Source: Actinomycetales bacterium (GTDB taxonomy: Bacteria > Actinomycetota > Actinomycetes > Actinomycetales > Dermatophilaceae). Taken from it: 64,000 nucleotides of DNA. The position numbers and the translations under genes are program-made. Under the pieces are notes generated by a model. It did not search any database. It was not told where the DNA came from and saw nothing but the letters and a program-made list of their open reading frames with translations. Positions 34,827-43,128 of the stretch are shown one piece after another; within the stretch, counting starts at the first letter, position 1, and each line of letters opens with the position of its first letter. The DNA lies in NCBI GenBank assembly GCA_016710645.1, contig JADJVI010000043.1:62001-126000 (forward strand), in the 5' to 3' direction.

Positions 34827-35125
34827 CCGGTCGAGAAACGCCGCCCGACGCGCCCTTGGATCTGCCGTCGAAGGGCGCCCTCGGCTCGGGCGAGAGCGAA
34901 GTCCTCGTCGACGCTCGCGGACTGCGTTGTCCGATTCCGGTCTTGCGGCTCGCCCAGGCTCTCGCCGATCGACCCAGCGGGACGCTGGTGCGACTGCTGG
35001 CGACCGATCCGGCGGCGCGCGTCGACGTGCCTGCGCTGGTGCGGATGCGTGGGTTCGAGCTCGTCGGGGTCGAGCAGGAGGCGACGGGCACGGCATACCT
35101 GGTCCGTCGTCCCGCAGGCGACTAG
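34823..35125 (+). CDS. TusA-family sulfurtransferase
   Basis: A 100-residue protein. After a 28-residue leader it has the TusA pattern VDARGLRCPIPVLRLAQAL, with the single sulfur-carrying Cys in CPxP, and the C-terminal GFELVGVEQEATG strand. TusA proteins relay persulfide sulfur from a cysteine desulfurase. Here ATG 34823 overlaps the desulfurase-like gene by 4 bp, so the two are a functional pair. Its stop overlaps the convergent aat stop by 4 bp. Confidence 0.88.
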   Translation: MTGRETPPDAPLDLPSKGALGSGESEVLVDARGLRCPIPVLRLAQALADRPSGTLVRLLATDPAARVDVPALVRMRGFELVGVEQEATGTAYLVRRPAGD

Positions 35126-35796
35126 CGCCACCGGGCCGGCAGGGGCGCGTCAAGGGCCGCGGCGAGCAGCGAGAGGTAGGTCGCTCGCGAGACTTCGACG
35201 GCCCCGAGCGTCGCCAAGTGCGGGGTGACCCACTGCACGTCGATGAGCCGACGCGAATCTCCCTCTGTCACAAGGATTTCTGCGAGTGATGCCAGAGCAG
35301 CCTTGGATGCGTCCGTCACGCGGTGGAACATCGACTCCCCGGCGAAAAGCCCGCCGATCGCCAGGCCGTAGAGACCCCCGACCAGCCGCTCTTCCTCCCA
35401 GACTTCGATGGAATGGGCCCAGCCGAGGCGATGGAGGTCACCGTAGGCGCGCAGGATCGCCGGCGTGATCCATCGCCCGGTGCGGACGGGGTCGGCGCAG
35501 CCGAGCATGACCTGCTCGAAGGCGCTGTCGGCGGTGACCCGGAAACGACGCATCGAGCGACGCAGGGACCGACTCACGTGGAGATCGGCCGGGCGGATGA
35601 TGCCGCGCGGGTCCGGTGACCACCACCCCAATGGATTTCGCCCGCCCCGCCCGAGGCCCATGGGGAACGCGCCACTGCGGTATGCCGTGAGCAGCGTCGC
35701 GGGGTGCAGATCGGCTCCGACGCCGATGAGGTCCTCACCGGGCTCGGCGCTACCGAGGTGGAAGGCGTAGCTGGACGGACCGGGATCGCGCGGCAT
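35122..35796 (-). CDS. aat: Leucyl/phenylalanyl-tRNA--protein transferase
   Basis: A 224-residue enzyme that adds Leu or Phe to N-terminal Arg/Lys of proteins, marking them for ClpAP/ClpS-type degradation. Family blocks in order are LIGVGADLHPATLLTAYRSGAFPMG, LGWWSPDPRGII, WITPAILRAYGDLHRLGWAHSIEVWEE, LVGGLYGLAIGGLFAGESMFHR and LIDVQWVTPHLATLGAVEVSR. The length is close to the usual size. Start at the ATG of 35796, inside a motif copy (GCGGCATAC). It lies 24 bp before the PfkB kinase stop on the same strand. Confidence 0.93.
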   Translation of the reverse strand: MPRDPGPSSYAFHLGSAEPGEDLIGVGADLHPATLLTAYRSGAFPMGLGRGGRNPLGWWSPDPRGIIRPADLHVSRSLRRSMRRFRVTADSAFEQVMLGCADPVRTGRWITPAILRAYGDLHRLGWAHSIEVWEEERLVGGLYGLAIGGLFAGESMFHRVTDASKAALASLAEILVTEGDSRRLIDVQWVTPHLATLGAVEVSRATYLSLLAAALDAPLPARWR

Positions 35797-35820
35797 ACTC
35801 CTCCGTCTCTGCCGTTCGCC

Positions 35821-36807
35821 CTAGGGGCGTGGGCAGCGGATCCGGTCGCCGATGTCGGCGGCGCTGTTCTCGCCATAGGCCTGCGCGAGTCGATCCAGCA
35901 GGCTGCTCTGGGTGAGGACATATTCCTGCGTGCCAACCGTCTCGATGACGTAAGCGGCCAGGGCAGACCCGAGCTCCGCGCATCGTTGGTGCGGCAGACC
36001 GGCCGCGAGCCCGGTGAGGAAGCCACTGCGGAAGCTGTCGCCGACGCCGGTCGGATCGAGCGGGTTGATCCCGGGAATGACGTCGACGTGGATGGGGTCG
36101 TGACCCTGCTGCCGAATCGTCGCGCCGTCCTTGCCCTGGGTGGTGATTTGGACGCCCACGTGCTGGGCGATGTCGCGCTCACTCCAGCCAGCCTTCTGCG
36201 AGATCATGTGCGACTCGTATTCATTGGTGAACAGGTAGGCGGCCCCATCGATGAGCGTGCGGATCGCCTCACCATCGACGCGAGCGAGTTGCTGCGAGGG
36301 GTCGGCCGCGAACGGGATCCCGCGGGTGCGGCACTCCTCCGTGTGCCGGTCCATCGCCACTGGGTCGTTGGGTCCCACGAGCACAAGGTCAAGGCCACCC
36401 ACGCGTTCGGCAATGGGTTGCAGTTCGATCTCGCGCGCCTCGGCCATGGCCCCTGAGTAGAAGGTCGCGATCTGGGCCATGTCGACGTCGGTGGTGCACA
36501 CGAAGCGAGCCGTGTGCTCGGTCTCCGAGGTGTGGATCGAGTCGCAGTCAACACCATGCCGCTCCAACCATGAGCGATAGTCCTCGAAGTCGGCACCGAC
36601 AGCGCCGACCAGGAGTGGTCGCTGGCCGAGGTTGGCCATGCCGAAAGCGATATTGGCCGCGCATCCTCCCCGCCGGATCTGGAGAGACTCCACCAGGAAG
36701 GACAACGAGATCTTGTCCAACTGCTCGACGACGAGCGAGTCGGCAAAGCGACCAGCGAAGGTCATCAAATGGTCGGTGGCAATGGATCCAGTCACGGCAA
36801 CCTGCAT
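35821..36807 (-). CDS. PfkB-family carbohydrate/nucleoside kinase (adenosine-kinase-like)
   Basis: A 328-residue ribokinase-fold kinase. RRGGCAANIAFGMANLG is the substrate-binding signature, LFTNEYE and TTQGKDGATI are internal blocks, and NPLDPTGVGDSFRSGF carries the anion hole and catalytic Asp. The M. tuberculosis protein at this place (Rv2202c) is an adenosine kinase, and the GSIATDHLM start is similar. Substrate identity stays provisional. ATG 36807 is chosen. The strong hairpin at 36869 separates it from erpA. Confidence 0.87.
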   Translation of the reverse strand: MQVAVTGSIATDHLMTFAGRFADSLVVEQLDKISLSFLVESLQIRRGGCAANIAFGMANLGQRPLLVGAVGADFEDYRSWLERHGVDCDSIHTSETEHTARFVCTTDVDMAQIATFYSGAMAEAREIELQPIAERVGGLDLVLVGPNDPVAMDRHTEECRTRGIPFAADPSQQLARVDGEAIRTLIDGAAYLFTNEYESHMISQKAGWSERDIAQHVGVQITTQGKDGATIRQQGHDPIHVDVIPGINPLDPTGVGDSFRSGFLTGLAAGLPHQRCAELGSALAAYVIETVGTQEYVLTQSSLLDRLAQAYGENSAADIGDRIRCPRP

Positions 36808-36868
36808 GGGTCGCAACGCTAGTGCACTCCCCCGCTGCGCCGGACGCTGCCGGGCGCTGCCGGACATG

Positions 36869-36906
36869 CCGAACGCCGCGAGACCCGATGGTCGCGCGGC
36901 GTTCGG
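36869..36906 (-). terminator. Hairpin terminator downstream of erpA
   Basis: CCGAACGCCGCG (36869-36880) pairs perfectly with CGCGGCGTTCGG (36895-36906) around a 14-base loop that itself contains GACC-CGAT-GGTC. It lies between the erpA stop and the pfkB start, on the strand read leftward. Confidence 0.8.
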
Positions 36907-36939
36907 TCCGTGTCGGCTGGATGTCACAGCCGAGCGAGA

Positions 36940-37317
36940 TCAGCTGAAGCTGTCACCACACGCGCAGGAGCTGCCCGCGTTGGGGTTGTCGATGGTGAAG
37001 CCCTGCTTCTCGATGGTGTCGGAGAAGTCGATCGTGGCGCCGTCGAGGTAGGGGACGCTCATCCGGTCAACGACGACCTCGACGCCGTCGAAGTCGCGGA
37101 CCGCGTCACCGTCGAGCGTGCGCTCGTCGAAGTAGAGCTGGTAGATCAAGCCCGAGCAGCCGCCCGGCTGGACGCCGACCCTCAGGCGCAGGTCGTCGCG
37201 ACCCTCCTGGGCCAGCAGGCTCTTCACCTTGGAGGCAGCGACATCAGTGAGGACGACGCCGTGGGCGGGCGCAGTCTGGGTCTCGGTCGTGCTGACGGTC
37301 TGGTCCTGCAGGCTCAT
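36940..37317 (-). CDS. erpA: HesB/ErpA-type iron-sulfur cluster insertion protein
   Basis: A 125-residue A-type carrier that delivers Fe-S clusters. The three ligands are the Cys of QPGGCSGLIYQ and the pair in GSSCACGDSF at the C-terminus. ATG 37317 is chosen over the longer open frame because the domain begins GVVLTDVAASKVKSLL. Its homologue Rv2204c lies beside the glycerate kinase gene in M. tuberculosis; here those two genes are separated by the 6.2-kb tandem array. Confidence 0.93.
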   Translation of the reverse strand: MSLQDQTVSTTETQTAPAHGVVLTDVAASKVKSLLAQEGRDDLRLRVGVQPGGCSGLIYQLYFDERTLDGDAVRDFDGVEVVVDRMSVPYLDGATIDFSDTIEKQGFTIDNPNAGSSCACGDSFS

Positions 37318-37528
37318 CGAGGTTCCTTCGTGACGACGGTCGATGGTCGGGCTTCGAGGGAGGCAACAGCCGACCCTCACGGGTTTGTTCCCCCGGGTGG
37401 GTTCCCAGGGGGCCTTGTCGTAATCCGGGCGGAGCGGCCGAGTTGCCGCGGTCCCAGTGCGGACGAGTCAGGGTAGGCCTACCCCGTGCCGTCTCGTCAA
37501 ACCGCCGCCCGCGCCACGCGGTGGTCGG

Positions 37529-38380
37529 TCAGTTGACCAGGACTGCGCGCGCAGTGGCGATCTGCTTGTCCTCACTCGCGGTCATGACGATCGGCTGCAG
37601 CGGGATGTCCTGCACACCCTCCAACCGGAAGGTCACCCGCCAGGTCACCGTCAACGTCACATGCTTAGTTCCGGCCGTCGTGTACTTCGCCCCGGTGTAG
37701 TACTCCGGGTTCTTGGACGGCAACACACTGCTCGTGAACGGCTTCCCCGGCCCCACCCCACGTATGCCGTCCCCGAAGTCCCAGGTGTACTCCGGCACAG
37801 CCCGCACCTCACCAGGCACCGGCTGAGCGAACGCGATCGCCTGCTCAGCCGCCGGCGTTGTTGAGAAGATCGTCAACAAGTTCACCAACGACACCCCAGG
37901 AGGAGCCGACGTCACCGACGGCGACGGAATCCGCTTCCGCAACTCCTCATGCACCGCCGCCTGCACCGCCGACAAGGGGACTGACCTGTCTGCATACAGG
38001 CAGACATTTCGCAGAGTGCTAGGCGTGCCTGCGCGCACCCCCGCAGCCGTCAGGAGATACGAAATCGCCTGAAACATCCTTCCTGGGGATCCGTCTACGT
38101 CGGGACACGGAACTGCGGATGCTCCGCAGTCAACGCCTGTGTCCCCACATCGGCTACTTATCACGTACTCGAAGCGCGGCGCCGACGGATCCGCGTCGCG
38201 CACACCTTCTCGCTGGAAGGCGCGAGTGCGAACGTCGTACGTCCACCCCAGAGTGGCCCTGCAAGTTGTGACTTCCCCGCCAAAATAGGTCGTCTCGCAA
38301 GCTGAGGCAGGCTCCGGCGCCAGCAAGCAGGTCCCGGTGGTGAGCAATGACGGAGCCAACAGAGCCGCGACTTTCCTCAT
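37529..38380 (-). CDS. Unit 4: secreted PKD-domain protein
   Basis: A 283-residue exported protein from ATG 38380 (ATGA overlap with the unit-4 lipoprotein). A signal peptide (about residues 1-27, ending ASA) is followed by a variable domain with several Cys (CETTY, CRATLGW, SRCGDTGVDCG, VPCPD, NVCLYA). Then comes the constant part: VPLSAVQAAVHEELRKRI and PEYTWDFGDGIRGVG, a PKD-type beta-sandwich, to the end ARAVLVN. The constant part differs from the other units by a few residues, for example AKYTTAG, making this the most diverged constant region. It is the last gene of the array. Confidence 0.82.
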   Translation of the reverse strand: MRKVAALLAPSLLTTGTCLLAPEPASACETTYFGGEVTTCRATLGWTYDVRTRAFQREGVRDADPSAPRFEYVISSRCGDTGVDCGASAVPCPDVDGSPGRMFQAISYLLTAAGVRAGTPSTLRNVCLYADRSVPLSAVQAAVHEELRKRIPSPSVTSAPPGVSLVNLLTIFSTTPAAEQAIAFAQPVPGEVRAVPEYTWDFGDGIRGVGPGKPFTSSVLPSKNPEYYTGAKYTTAGTKHVTLTVTWRVTFRLEGVQDIPLQPIVMTASEDKQIATARAVLVN

Positions 38381-38928
38381 GCGATGCCCTGAACACGCCA
38401 CTGTCCCGACGTCTTGACGAGGATGAAGTCCTTGGTGCCTACGGCACCGGACGATTGATGGACCACACGTCCTTGTGCGTCCTTGACTACCAGTGGCGGC
38501 GACTGCAGAGTTCCACGCACCATGACGTGGGTCGCGTCAGGGCGTGATAGGACGGATAGCCCACTGATAACGAAATTCGTGTTGGTGAAGGTCCGGCCGG
38601 ATGCCTTTGCTTGGTCAATGAGGTCGGCGTCATCCGCACACACTTTGCAGGACTGGAAGGAGGACCTGAGGTCGGTCGTATCCAAAGACCCAAACGCCGC
38701 CGAGAAGGCGGAGTAGTACGTCTTGGCGGCGGCGATGGCGGCTTCGTCGTCGTTGGTGGCCGTGGCTGTCGCTGAGGAGGGGCTCACCGTGGCCGATGAC
38801 GTGGACGACGTCACGACCACCGGCGTCGTGGGACTCGACACCGAGGACTGGGTCGTGCAGCCGACCCCGCCCAGCCCGAGCAACACCGACAGCAGCACGG
38901 CATACCCGGTCTTCCAACCGCGCCTCAT
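38377..38928 (-). CDS. Unit 4: DUF6318-family lipoprotein
   Basis: A 183-residue lipoprotein from ATG 38928, preceded by GCGAGG. The signal peptide ends at the lipobox GVGCTT. A Ser/Thr/Val linker leads to the DUF6318 domain, starting DDEAAIAAAKTYYSAF and containing the family CxxC in QSCKVCADDADLI. The final third (VISGLSVLSRPDATH and so on) is specific to this unit. A longer frame upstream is open, but it precedes the lipoprotein signal and is rejected. The stop overlaps the PKD start, so both are made together and exported. Confidence 0.82.
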   Translation of the reverse strand: MRRGWKTGYAVLLSVLLGLGGVGCTTQSSVSSPTTPVVVTSSTSSATVSPSSATATATNDDEAAIAAAKTYYSAFSAAFGSLDTTDLRSSFQSCKVCADDADLIDQAKASGRTFTNTNFVISGLSVLSRPDATHVMVRGTLQSPPLVVKDAQGRVVHQSSGAVGTKDFILVKTSGQWRVQGIA

Positions 38929-39105
38929 GACGACCTCGCCCTCTGCGGCGAAAAGCCGCCCCTGACCCGGCATACCGGCCCTCGCCAGCACCACCGACAC
39001 CCTTGGCCTTCCATCCGTCCTTTCATGACCTACCTCGCCTCATCCGTTTGCGCCGTCTTAGAGCGGCGCCACGCCAGTGCGCCCGCCTCGCGCTTCCGCT
39101 GCTCA

Positions 39106-39956
39106 TCAGTTGACCAGCACCCCACGCGCGGTGGCGATCTGCTTGTCCTCGCTCGCGGTCATGACGATCGGCTCCAGCGGAATGTCCTGCACACCCTCCA
39201 GCCGGAAGGTCACCCGCCAGGTCACCGTCAAGGTGACATGTTTGGTCCCGGGCTGGGTGTACTTCGCCCGGTGTAGTACTCCGGGTTCTTGGACGGCAAC
39301 ACACTGCTCGTGAACGGCTTCCCAGGTCCCACACCGTGTATGCCGTCCCCGAAGTCCCAGGTGTACTCCGGCACAGCCCGCACCTCACCAGGCACCGGCT
39401 GAGCGAACGCGATCGCCTGCTCAGGCGCCGGCGTCGTCGAGAAGATCGTCAACAAGTTCACCAACGACACCCCCGGCGGCGCCGACGTCACCGACGGCGA
39501 CGGAATCCGCTTCCGCAACTCCTCATGCACCGCCGCCTGCACCGCCGACAAAGGCACCGACCGACCGGGGTAGACACACACGTTCCCGATCCAGGCGACA
39601 GTGGGCTCCCTCACCCCTCCCGCCCCAACTCGAAATGCCCAGGCCTGAAACATACGGCCCGGTAGACCTTCACGATCCGCGCAGGGCAAAGCGGCTGCGG
39701 CACAGTCGCTGCCGGGGTCACAGCGTTCGTTGAGTTCGTACTCGAACCGGTCACCTGATGTTCGCCGCGGATCGACGACGCCCGACTTCACAAAAGCCCG
39801 AGCGCCTTCGTCGTAGCGCCAATTCAAGGCCTTCTCGCACGTCGAAACGCTGGCCCCAAAGAGCGATCTGCCTCCACAAGCCTGCGCGTCAGGGGCGTTC
39901 GATAGGCCACCCACGGCAAGGAGAAGGCACAGGCCCGTCAGGCCGGCCCTGCTCAT
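39106..39956 (-). pseudogene. Unit 3: PKD-domain protein, frameshifted near the C-terminus
   Basis: It starts at ATG 39956 (ATGA overlap with its lipoprotein), with a clear signal peptide and a variable Cys-rich domain (QACGGRSL, STCEKALNW, ERCDPGSDC). The constant PKD half follows to PEYYTG. At about 39266-39270 this copy has CTTCGCCCGGTG where units 1, 2 and 4 have CTTCGCCCCGGTG, so one C is missing. The frame then shifts and stops early at 39228, losing about 40 residues. The rest of the constant sequence, down to the usual stop at 39106, is intact but out of frame. It is a pseudogene, a phase-variable copy or a sequencing error. Confidence 0.85.
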
Positions 39957-40510
39957 CCCGTAACCCCCTCAATCAGCCAGACGCCCTCCTTCTTGATCGC
40001 GATGTACGACTTCTGCCCTGTCTGGGCACTCGATTGGAAGGTGACCTTCCCTGCGGCATCCTTTACAACTAGCGCGGGGGAGGTAAGGCGCGCACTGATC
40101 AGCGTTCGCACCGCATCTGGATGCTGATCAACCGCCAATTCGTGAATCTGGGTAGCCGACGTCTCGATCGTGCTTCCCGAGCGGGCAAGATCATCGATCT
40201 TCTGGGCATCCTCCTTGCAGATGCGGCAGCCCACCGTGAAGGTGGTGCGGAATACCGTCGTCTCACGCTTCTGAATGGCGTCGTCGAAGGCCGCATAGAA
40301 CTTGCGCACCGCGGCCTTTGCGGCTTCGTCATCGTTGGTGGCTGTCGGGGTGGCGCTCGACGCGGTAACCGAGGTCGTTGACGTGGAAGGCGTCACGACC
40401 ACTGGCGTCGTGGGACTCGACACCGAGGACTGGGTCGTGCAGCCGACCCCGCCCAGCCCGAGCAACACCGACAGCAGCACGGCATACCCGGTCTTCCAAC
40501 CGCGCCTCAT
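39953..40510 (-). CDS. Unit 3: DUF6318-family lipoprotein
   Basis: A 185-residue lipoprotein from ATG 40510. Signal, lipobox (GVGCTT) and Thr-rich linker are the same as in unit 2. The DUF6318 domain starts DDEAAKAAVRKFYAAF and has its CxxC in VGCRICKEDAQKI. The rest (TQIHELAVDQHPDAV, then QSSAQTGQKSYIAIKKEGVWLIEGV) is unit-specific, ending in a strand pattern that all four copies share in outline. ATGA overlap joins it to the frameshifted PKD gene. Confidence 0.82.
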   Translation of the reverse strand: MRRGWKTGYAVLLSVLLGLGGVGCTTQSSVSSPTTPVVVTPSTSTTSVTASSATPTATNDDEAAKAAVRKFYAAFDDAIQKRETTVFRTTFTVGCRICKEDAQKIDDLARSGSTIETSATQIHELAVDQHPDAVRTLISARLTSPALVVKDAAGKVTFQSSAQTGQKSYIAIKKEGVWLIEGVTG

Positions 40511-40685
40511 GACGGCCTCGCCCTCTGCGGCGAAAAGCCGCCCCTGACCCGGCATACCGGCCCTCGCCAGCAACACCGACACCCTTGGCCTTCCATCCGT
40601 CCTTTCATGACCTACCTCGCCTCATCCGTTTGCGCCGTCTTAGAGCGGCGCCACGCCAGTGCGCCCGCCTCGCTTCCGCTGCTCA

Positions 40686-41536
40686 TCAGTTGACCAGCAC
40701 CCCACGTGCAGTGGCGATCTGCTTGTCCTCGCTCGCGGTCATGACGATCGGCTCCAGCGGAATGTCCTGCACACCCTCCAGCCGGAAGGTCACCCGCCAG
40801 GTCACCGTCAAGGTCACATGTTTGGTCCCGGGCTGGGTGTACTTCGCCCCGGTGTAGTACTCCGGGTTCTTGGACGGCAACACACTGCTCGTGAACGGCT
40901 TCCCAGGTCCCACACCGTGTATGCCGTCCCCGAAGTCCCAGGCGTACTCCGGCACAGCCCGCACCTCACCAGGCACCGGCTGAGCGAACGTGATCGCCTG
41001 CTCAGCCGCCGGGGTAGTCGAGAAGATCGTCAACAAGTTCACCAACGACACCCCAGGAGGAGCCGACGTCACCGACGGCGACGGAATCCGCTTCCGCAAC
41101 TCCTCATGCACCGCCGCCTGCACCGCCGACAAAGGCACCGACCGACCGGGATAGTCGCATACGTAGGAAATGAGTACCGGAGCGTTGGGGACATATTTCC
41201 CGTTCGCATCAACCTGTCGGCCGAGTGATGTATACATAATTCCCCTCCGGCTGTCCAAGAGGGGGCAGGTATACGTCGATGCGCCGCAAATACCGTCAGT
41301 CGCACATCTGAGTCCCAACTCATAGCGGTAACGCGGACCCCGTTCGCTGTCAAGGCTGCCTCGGCGGACCGATGATTCATTGAAGGAGCGTGCCGCAGAG
41401 TCGTAGTTCCATGTAAGGGTGGCATCCTTGCTTAGGCGCTCGTGCCCAAGAACGTCCCTGACCCATCGGCAAACGCTCGCGTGCTCGGAGCAAGAAGGAG
41501 CGCCAAAAGGACACACGCAGAGGCGAGTCTTCTCAC
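40686..41536 (-). pseudogene. Unit 2: PKD-domain protein, frameshifted after the signal peptide
   Basis: GTG 41536 overlaps the lipoprotein stop (GTGA), as in the other units. From there the frame encodes a good signal peptide, VRRLASACVLLALLLAPSTR, then DGSGTFLGTSA and a stop codon (TAA) at about 41432. Reading resumes one base out of phase with SKDATLTWNYD, which matches the same place in the other units, and runs through the variable and constant parts to the shared stop at 40686. The natural gene is thus broken by a net one-base loss near 41435. I see no long homopolymer there. Confidence 0.8.
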
Positions 41537-42090
41537 GAGAACACCCCTGCCACCTTCCACGCTCCATCCCTCCGAAGAACAAGGAAGCGCTTGTTACCAA
41601 GAGAGCTCGGGTAGCTATCAACAACCGCTCCCGTAGGCGAGTAGATGATCAGTTCGGAGGTCACCACTTGCCCTTGCAGGACCACCTTATCGGTCCCCTC
41701 GCGGGATTCAATCTGAGCGCCTGACCATGTCAATGCCCCACCCTTGGCGGTCTTCCCAGCTTTAGCCAAGCCATCAATACGCGCGGCGTCCTGCTCGCAT
41801 ATGAGGCATCCAGGCCAGAACCGATCGCGCAGACTCGATGTGGATCGCGACACCATTGCCTCAGTCAGGCCGGCGACGTACGACTGCACCGCGGCTTTTG
41901 CGGCTTCGTCATCGTTGGTGGCTGTCGGGGTGGCGCTCGACGCGGTAACCGAGGTCGTTGATGTGGAAGGCGTCACGACCACTGGCGTCGTGGGACTCGA
42001 CACCGAGGACTGGGTCGTGCAGCCGACCCCGCCCAGCCCGAGCAACACCGACAGCAGCACGGCATACCCGGTCTTCCAACCGCGCCTCAT
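41533..42090 (-). CDS. Unit 2: DUF6318-family lipoprotein
   Basis: A 185-residue lipoprotein from ATG 42090. The constant signal, lipobox (GVGCTT) and linker are identical or nearly so to unit 3. The DUF6318 domain starts DDEAAKAAVQSYVAGL and has its CxxC in PGCLICEQDAARI. The unit-specific end contains WSGAQIESREGTDKVVLQG and KRFLVLRRDGAWKVAGV. It overlaps the (frameshifted) PKD gene at GTGA. Confidence 0.82.
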   Translation of the reverse strand: MRRGWKTGYAVLLSVLLGLGGVGCTTQSSVSSPTTPVVVTPSTSTTSVTASSATPTATNDDEAAKAAVQSYVAGLTEAMVSRSTSSLRDRFWPGCLICEQDAARIDGLAKAGKTAKGGALTWSGAQIESREGTDKVVLQGQVVTSELIIYSPTGAVVDSYPSSLGNKRFLVLRRDGAWKVAGVFS

Positions 42091-42267
42091 GACGACCTCG
42101 CCCTCTGCGGCGAAAAGCCGCCCCTGACCCGGCATACCGGCCCTCGCCAGCACCACCGACACCCTTGGCCTTCCATCCGTCCTTTCATGACCTACCTCGC
42201 CTCATCCGTTTGCGCCGTCTTAGAGCGGCGCCACGCCAGTGCGCCCGCCTCGCGCTTCCGCTGCTCA

Positions 42268-43128
42268 TCAGTTGACCAGCACCCCACGCGCGGTGGCGAT
42301 CTGCTTGTCCTCGCTCGCGGTCATGACGATCGGCTCCAGCGGAATGTCCTGCACACCCTCCAGCCGGAAGGTCACCCGCCAGGTCACCGTCAAGGTGACA
42401 TGTTTGGTCCCGGGCTGGGTGTACTTCGCCCCGGTGTAGTACTCCGGGTTCTTGGACGGCAACACACTGCTCGTGAACGGCTTCCCAGGTCCCACACCGT
42501 GTATGCCGTCCCCGAAGTCCCAGGCGTACTCCGGCACAGCCCGCACCTCACCAGGCACCGGCTGAGCGAACGCGATCGCCTGCTCAGGCGCCGGCGTCGT
42601 CGAGAAGATCGTCAACAAGTTCACCAACGACACCCCCGGCGGCGCCGACGTCACCGACGGCGACGGAATCCGCTTCCGCAACTCCTCATGCACCGCCGCC
42701 TGAACCGCCGACAACGGGACTGACCTCCCGGGATAAACACAAACCAACGCAATCGTGGCAGGGGTCGGGCTCCGAGAGCCATCGGACATCACAAGGAAAG
42801 CCAGGGCAGCTTGAGAACGCCCGGGCAGCCCATCGACAGCGGGGCACAGATGGGCTCCGCCGCAGTCCATTCCTTCGATACATCGCTCCAGCACTTCGTA
42901 TTCGTAGCGCGGCCCGGACGACGACAACCCCCGAGTGATCCCCGACTTCTCGAACGCTTGGGCTTCTTTGGAGAACCTCCACTCAAGGTGACTCGAACAA
43001 CTGCCTGCGGCTATACCCGAGAAGGTTGCACTGCAGCGCCCATCCAAAGCCTGAGCAATATCGGGAGCGTATGGAGTCGTGACGACGCTGACGGCGAGGG
43101 CAAGGAGTATCCGGACGACCGCGTTCAT
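42268..43128 (-). CDS. Unit 1: secreted PKD-domain protein
   Basis: An intact 286-residue exported protein from ATG 43128 (ATGA overlap). The signal peptide spans about residues 1-27; the variable domain has GRCSATF, GSCSSHLEW, ERCIEGMDCGG and LCPAVDG; and the constant half has PGRSVPLSAVQAAVHEELRK and PEYAWDFGDGIHGVG. Apart from the missing C in unit 3, its constant half matches unit 3 almost base for base, which points to recent duplication or gene conversion. Confidence 0.82.
   Translation of the reverse strand: MNAVVRILLALAVSVVTTPYAPDIAQALDGRCSATFSGIAAGSCSSHLEWRFSKEAQAFEKSGITRGLSSSGPRYEYEVLERCIEGMDCGGAHLCPAVDGLPGRSQAALAFLVMSDGSRSPTPATIALVCVYPGRSVPLSAVQAAVHEELRKRIPSPSVTSAPPGVSLVNLLTIFSTTPAPEQAIAFAQPVPGEVRAVPEYAWDFGDGIHGVGPGKPFTSSVLPSKNPEYYTGAKYTQPGTKHVTLTVTWRVTFRLEGVQDIPLEPIVMTASEDKQIATARGVLVN

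Noticed and set aside
41540..41624. A signal-like start (MLIATRALLV) upstream of the unit-2 PKD gene
   Set aside because: It lies within the lipoprotein coding region and its frame reaches the PKD sequence only through the frameshift; the normal start is the GTGA at 41536.
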